From the NCBI GenBank assembly GCA_016783355.1, contig JADHWR010000055.1:1-7612 (forward strand): a DNA stretch of 7,612 nucleotides. The letters run 5' to 3'. The first letter of the stretch is position 1. Each line of letters begins with the position of its first letter. This stretch comes from Candidatus Omnitrophota bacterium. Its GTDB lineage: Bacteria; Omnitrophota; Gorgyraeia; Gygaellales; JAHJCI01. Of this stretch, positions 6,899 through 7,612 are shown piece by piece. The notes beneath the pieces were generated by a model, which made no database searches, was not told the origin of the DNA, and saw nothing but the letters and a program-made list of their open reading frames with translations. The position numbers and the translations under genes were made by a program.

Positions 6899-7612
6899 TC
6901 ATTGCCCATACATTACCTGCTTAAGCTTCAGGGCTTGTCTTTTCTTATCGATATGCTCGATCATCAGGTGCGCTGCTTTTATCGGGTCAACCTCAAAGGC
7001 AAATTTCCCTCCCACTATTTCCTCAAGGTCTCCAGTAATAAAATCTGTTACCTTCTCGCTTCCCAGAACTGGCTGGGGTGTTCCAAATACAGTAAAAACC
7101 CCACTAGCCACAAAATAAAAACCAATAGAAATTGCCTTTTCGCTCATCCATTCTGGCGCTGCGCCGGCTACGGGTAAATCACTAATGCATTCTCCCAATC
7201 CGCCTTCTTCAATGATGTTAGAACAAGCGATCAAAATCCGGGAATTATCTACGCAACTTCCCACATGCAAAACCGGCGGAATACCCACGGCTTCGCATAT
7301 TTCCTGCAAGCCCTTACCCGCAAATTCCAATGCTGACTCTGGCTTAAGTAATCCTACCTTTGCATTAGCTATAGCAGAGCAACCAGTTACCACCACGAGG
7401 ACATCATTTTTAATCAATTCTTTCACCATTGCCGTGTGACCCCAGTCGTGTGGTACATTCGGATTATTACAACCCACCACTCCGGCAATTCCACGCAGCC
7501 TTCCTGAAATTATACCCTCATTGACTGGTCGCCAGGTAGAACGATATTGGCCTCCTATAATATAAGGGATATCCTCAGCAGTAAATCCAGCAATTAAATC
7601 CATTGTCTCCTG
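6899..7612 (-). CDS. cooS: Ni-Fe-S carbon monoxide dehydrogenase, C-terminal part (cut by right window edge)
   Basis: The last 237 codons of an anaerobic CODH catalytic subunit, open through the right edge; the ATG at 7603 is internal (Q-E-T precede it) and is not the start. The enzyme oxidises CO or reduces CO2 at the [Ni-4Fe-4S] C-cluster. Three C-cluster cysteines are visible: GVVGCNNP (Cys codon at 7471-7469), VVVTGCSAI 30 residues later, and LHVGSCVDNSR 42 residues after that. They correspond to C446, C476 and C526 of Carboxydothermus CODH-II; the last spacing is 8 shorter because a loop before the final Cys is missing. The Lys of PEWMSEKA, 39 residues on, matches active-site K563. The C-terminus IDKKRQALKLKQ is the usual helical end. 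The His ligand, one C-cluster Cys and the B and D clusters lie outside the window. Paired with acsB it could be the ACS-partner (acsA) or a monofunctional cooS; the fragment cannot decide which. Confidence 0.96.
   Translation of the reverse strand, partial: QETMDLIAGFTAEDIPYIIGGQYRSTWRPVNEGIISGRLRGIAGVVGCNNPNVPHDWGHTAMVKELIKNDVLVVVTGCSAIANAKVGLLKPESALEFAGKGLQEICEAVGIPPVLHVGSCVDNSRILIACSNIIEEGGLGECISDLPVAGAAPEWMSEKAISIGFYFVASGVFTVFGTPQPVLGSEKVTDFITGDLEEIVGGKFAFEVDPIKAAHLMIEHIDKKRQALKLKQVMYGQ

Noticed and set aside
6260..7439. Plus-strand open frames opposite the P-loop, ferredoxin and CODH genes.
   Set aside because: They are antisense to conserved coding sequence with intact metal-site motifs, and show no domain or ribosome site.
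6899..7603. A short stand-alone CODH beginning at the ATG at 7603.
   Set aside because: The frame is open upstream to the window edge and the fragment lacks the B/D clusters and part of the C-cluster, so it is the C-terminal part of a longer gene.

Overview
The window is about 40% GC by eye, and every gene I can support is on the minus strand. It appears to come from an anaerobic bacterium that uses the Wood-Ljungdahl (reductive acetyl-CoA) pathway. The core is a five-gene run transcribed from the right edge leftward: the C-terminal third of a Ni-Fe-S carbon monoxide dehydrogenase (CooS/AcsA type), a four-cluster ferredoxin of the CooF type, a P-loop protein resembling BioD and the N-terminal half of phosphotransacetylase, an FAD/NAD(P)H oxidoreductase, and a complete bacterial acetyl-CoA synthase (AcsB). 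Left of these lie the remains of a secreted or lipid-anchored TPR protein and then the 5' two-fifths or so of polA, which runs off the left edge. The taxon cannot be fixed from sequence alone. The ensemble would fit an uncultured anaerobe such as an Omnitrophota-like or sulfate-reducer-like lineage, but this is a low-confidence impression.

Layout, right to left (direction of transcription): cooS fragment 7612-6899; a 96-nt spacer with small hairpins; cooF-like 6802-6332; P-loop/DRTGG gene 6369-5272, overlapping cooF by 38 nt; FNOR 5270-4005, one nt after the preceding stop; acsB 3987-1807, after a 17-nt gap with a strong Shine-Dalgarno; a frameshifted TPR pseudogene within about 1705-1247; a GC-rich inverted repeat at 1191-1211; polA from 1168 to the left edge.

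How the genes fit together: CODH interconverts CO2 and CO. AcsB condenses CO, a methyl group from the corrinoid protein, and CoA into acetyl-CoA. CooF and the flavoprotein form the known CooS-CooF-FNOR arrangement, which links CODH electrons to NAD(P)H. Here that redox branch sits in the same apparent operon as AcsB. The usual acsC/acsD (corrinoid protein), acsE and cooC/acsF genes are not in the window and may lie to the right. The least understood member is the P-loop/DRTGG protein, which is tightly embedded between the ferredoxin and flavoprotein genes. It is the best candidate here for an undescribed role. No tRNA, rRNA, CRISPR, mobile element or plus-strand gene was found.
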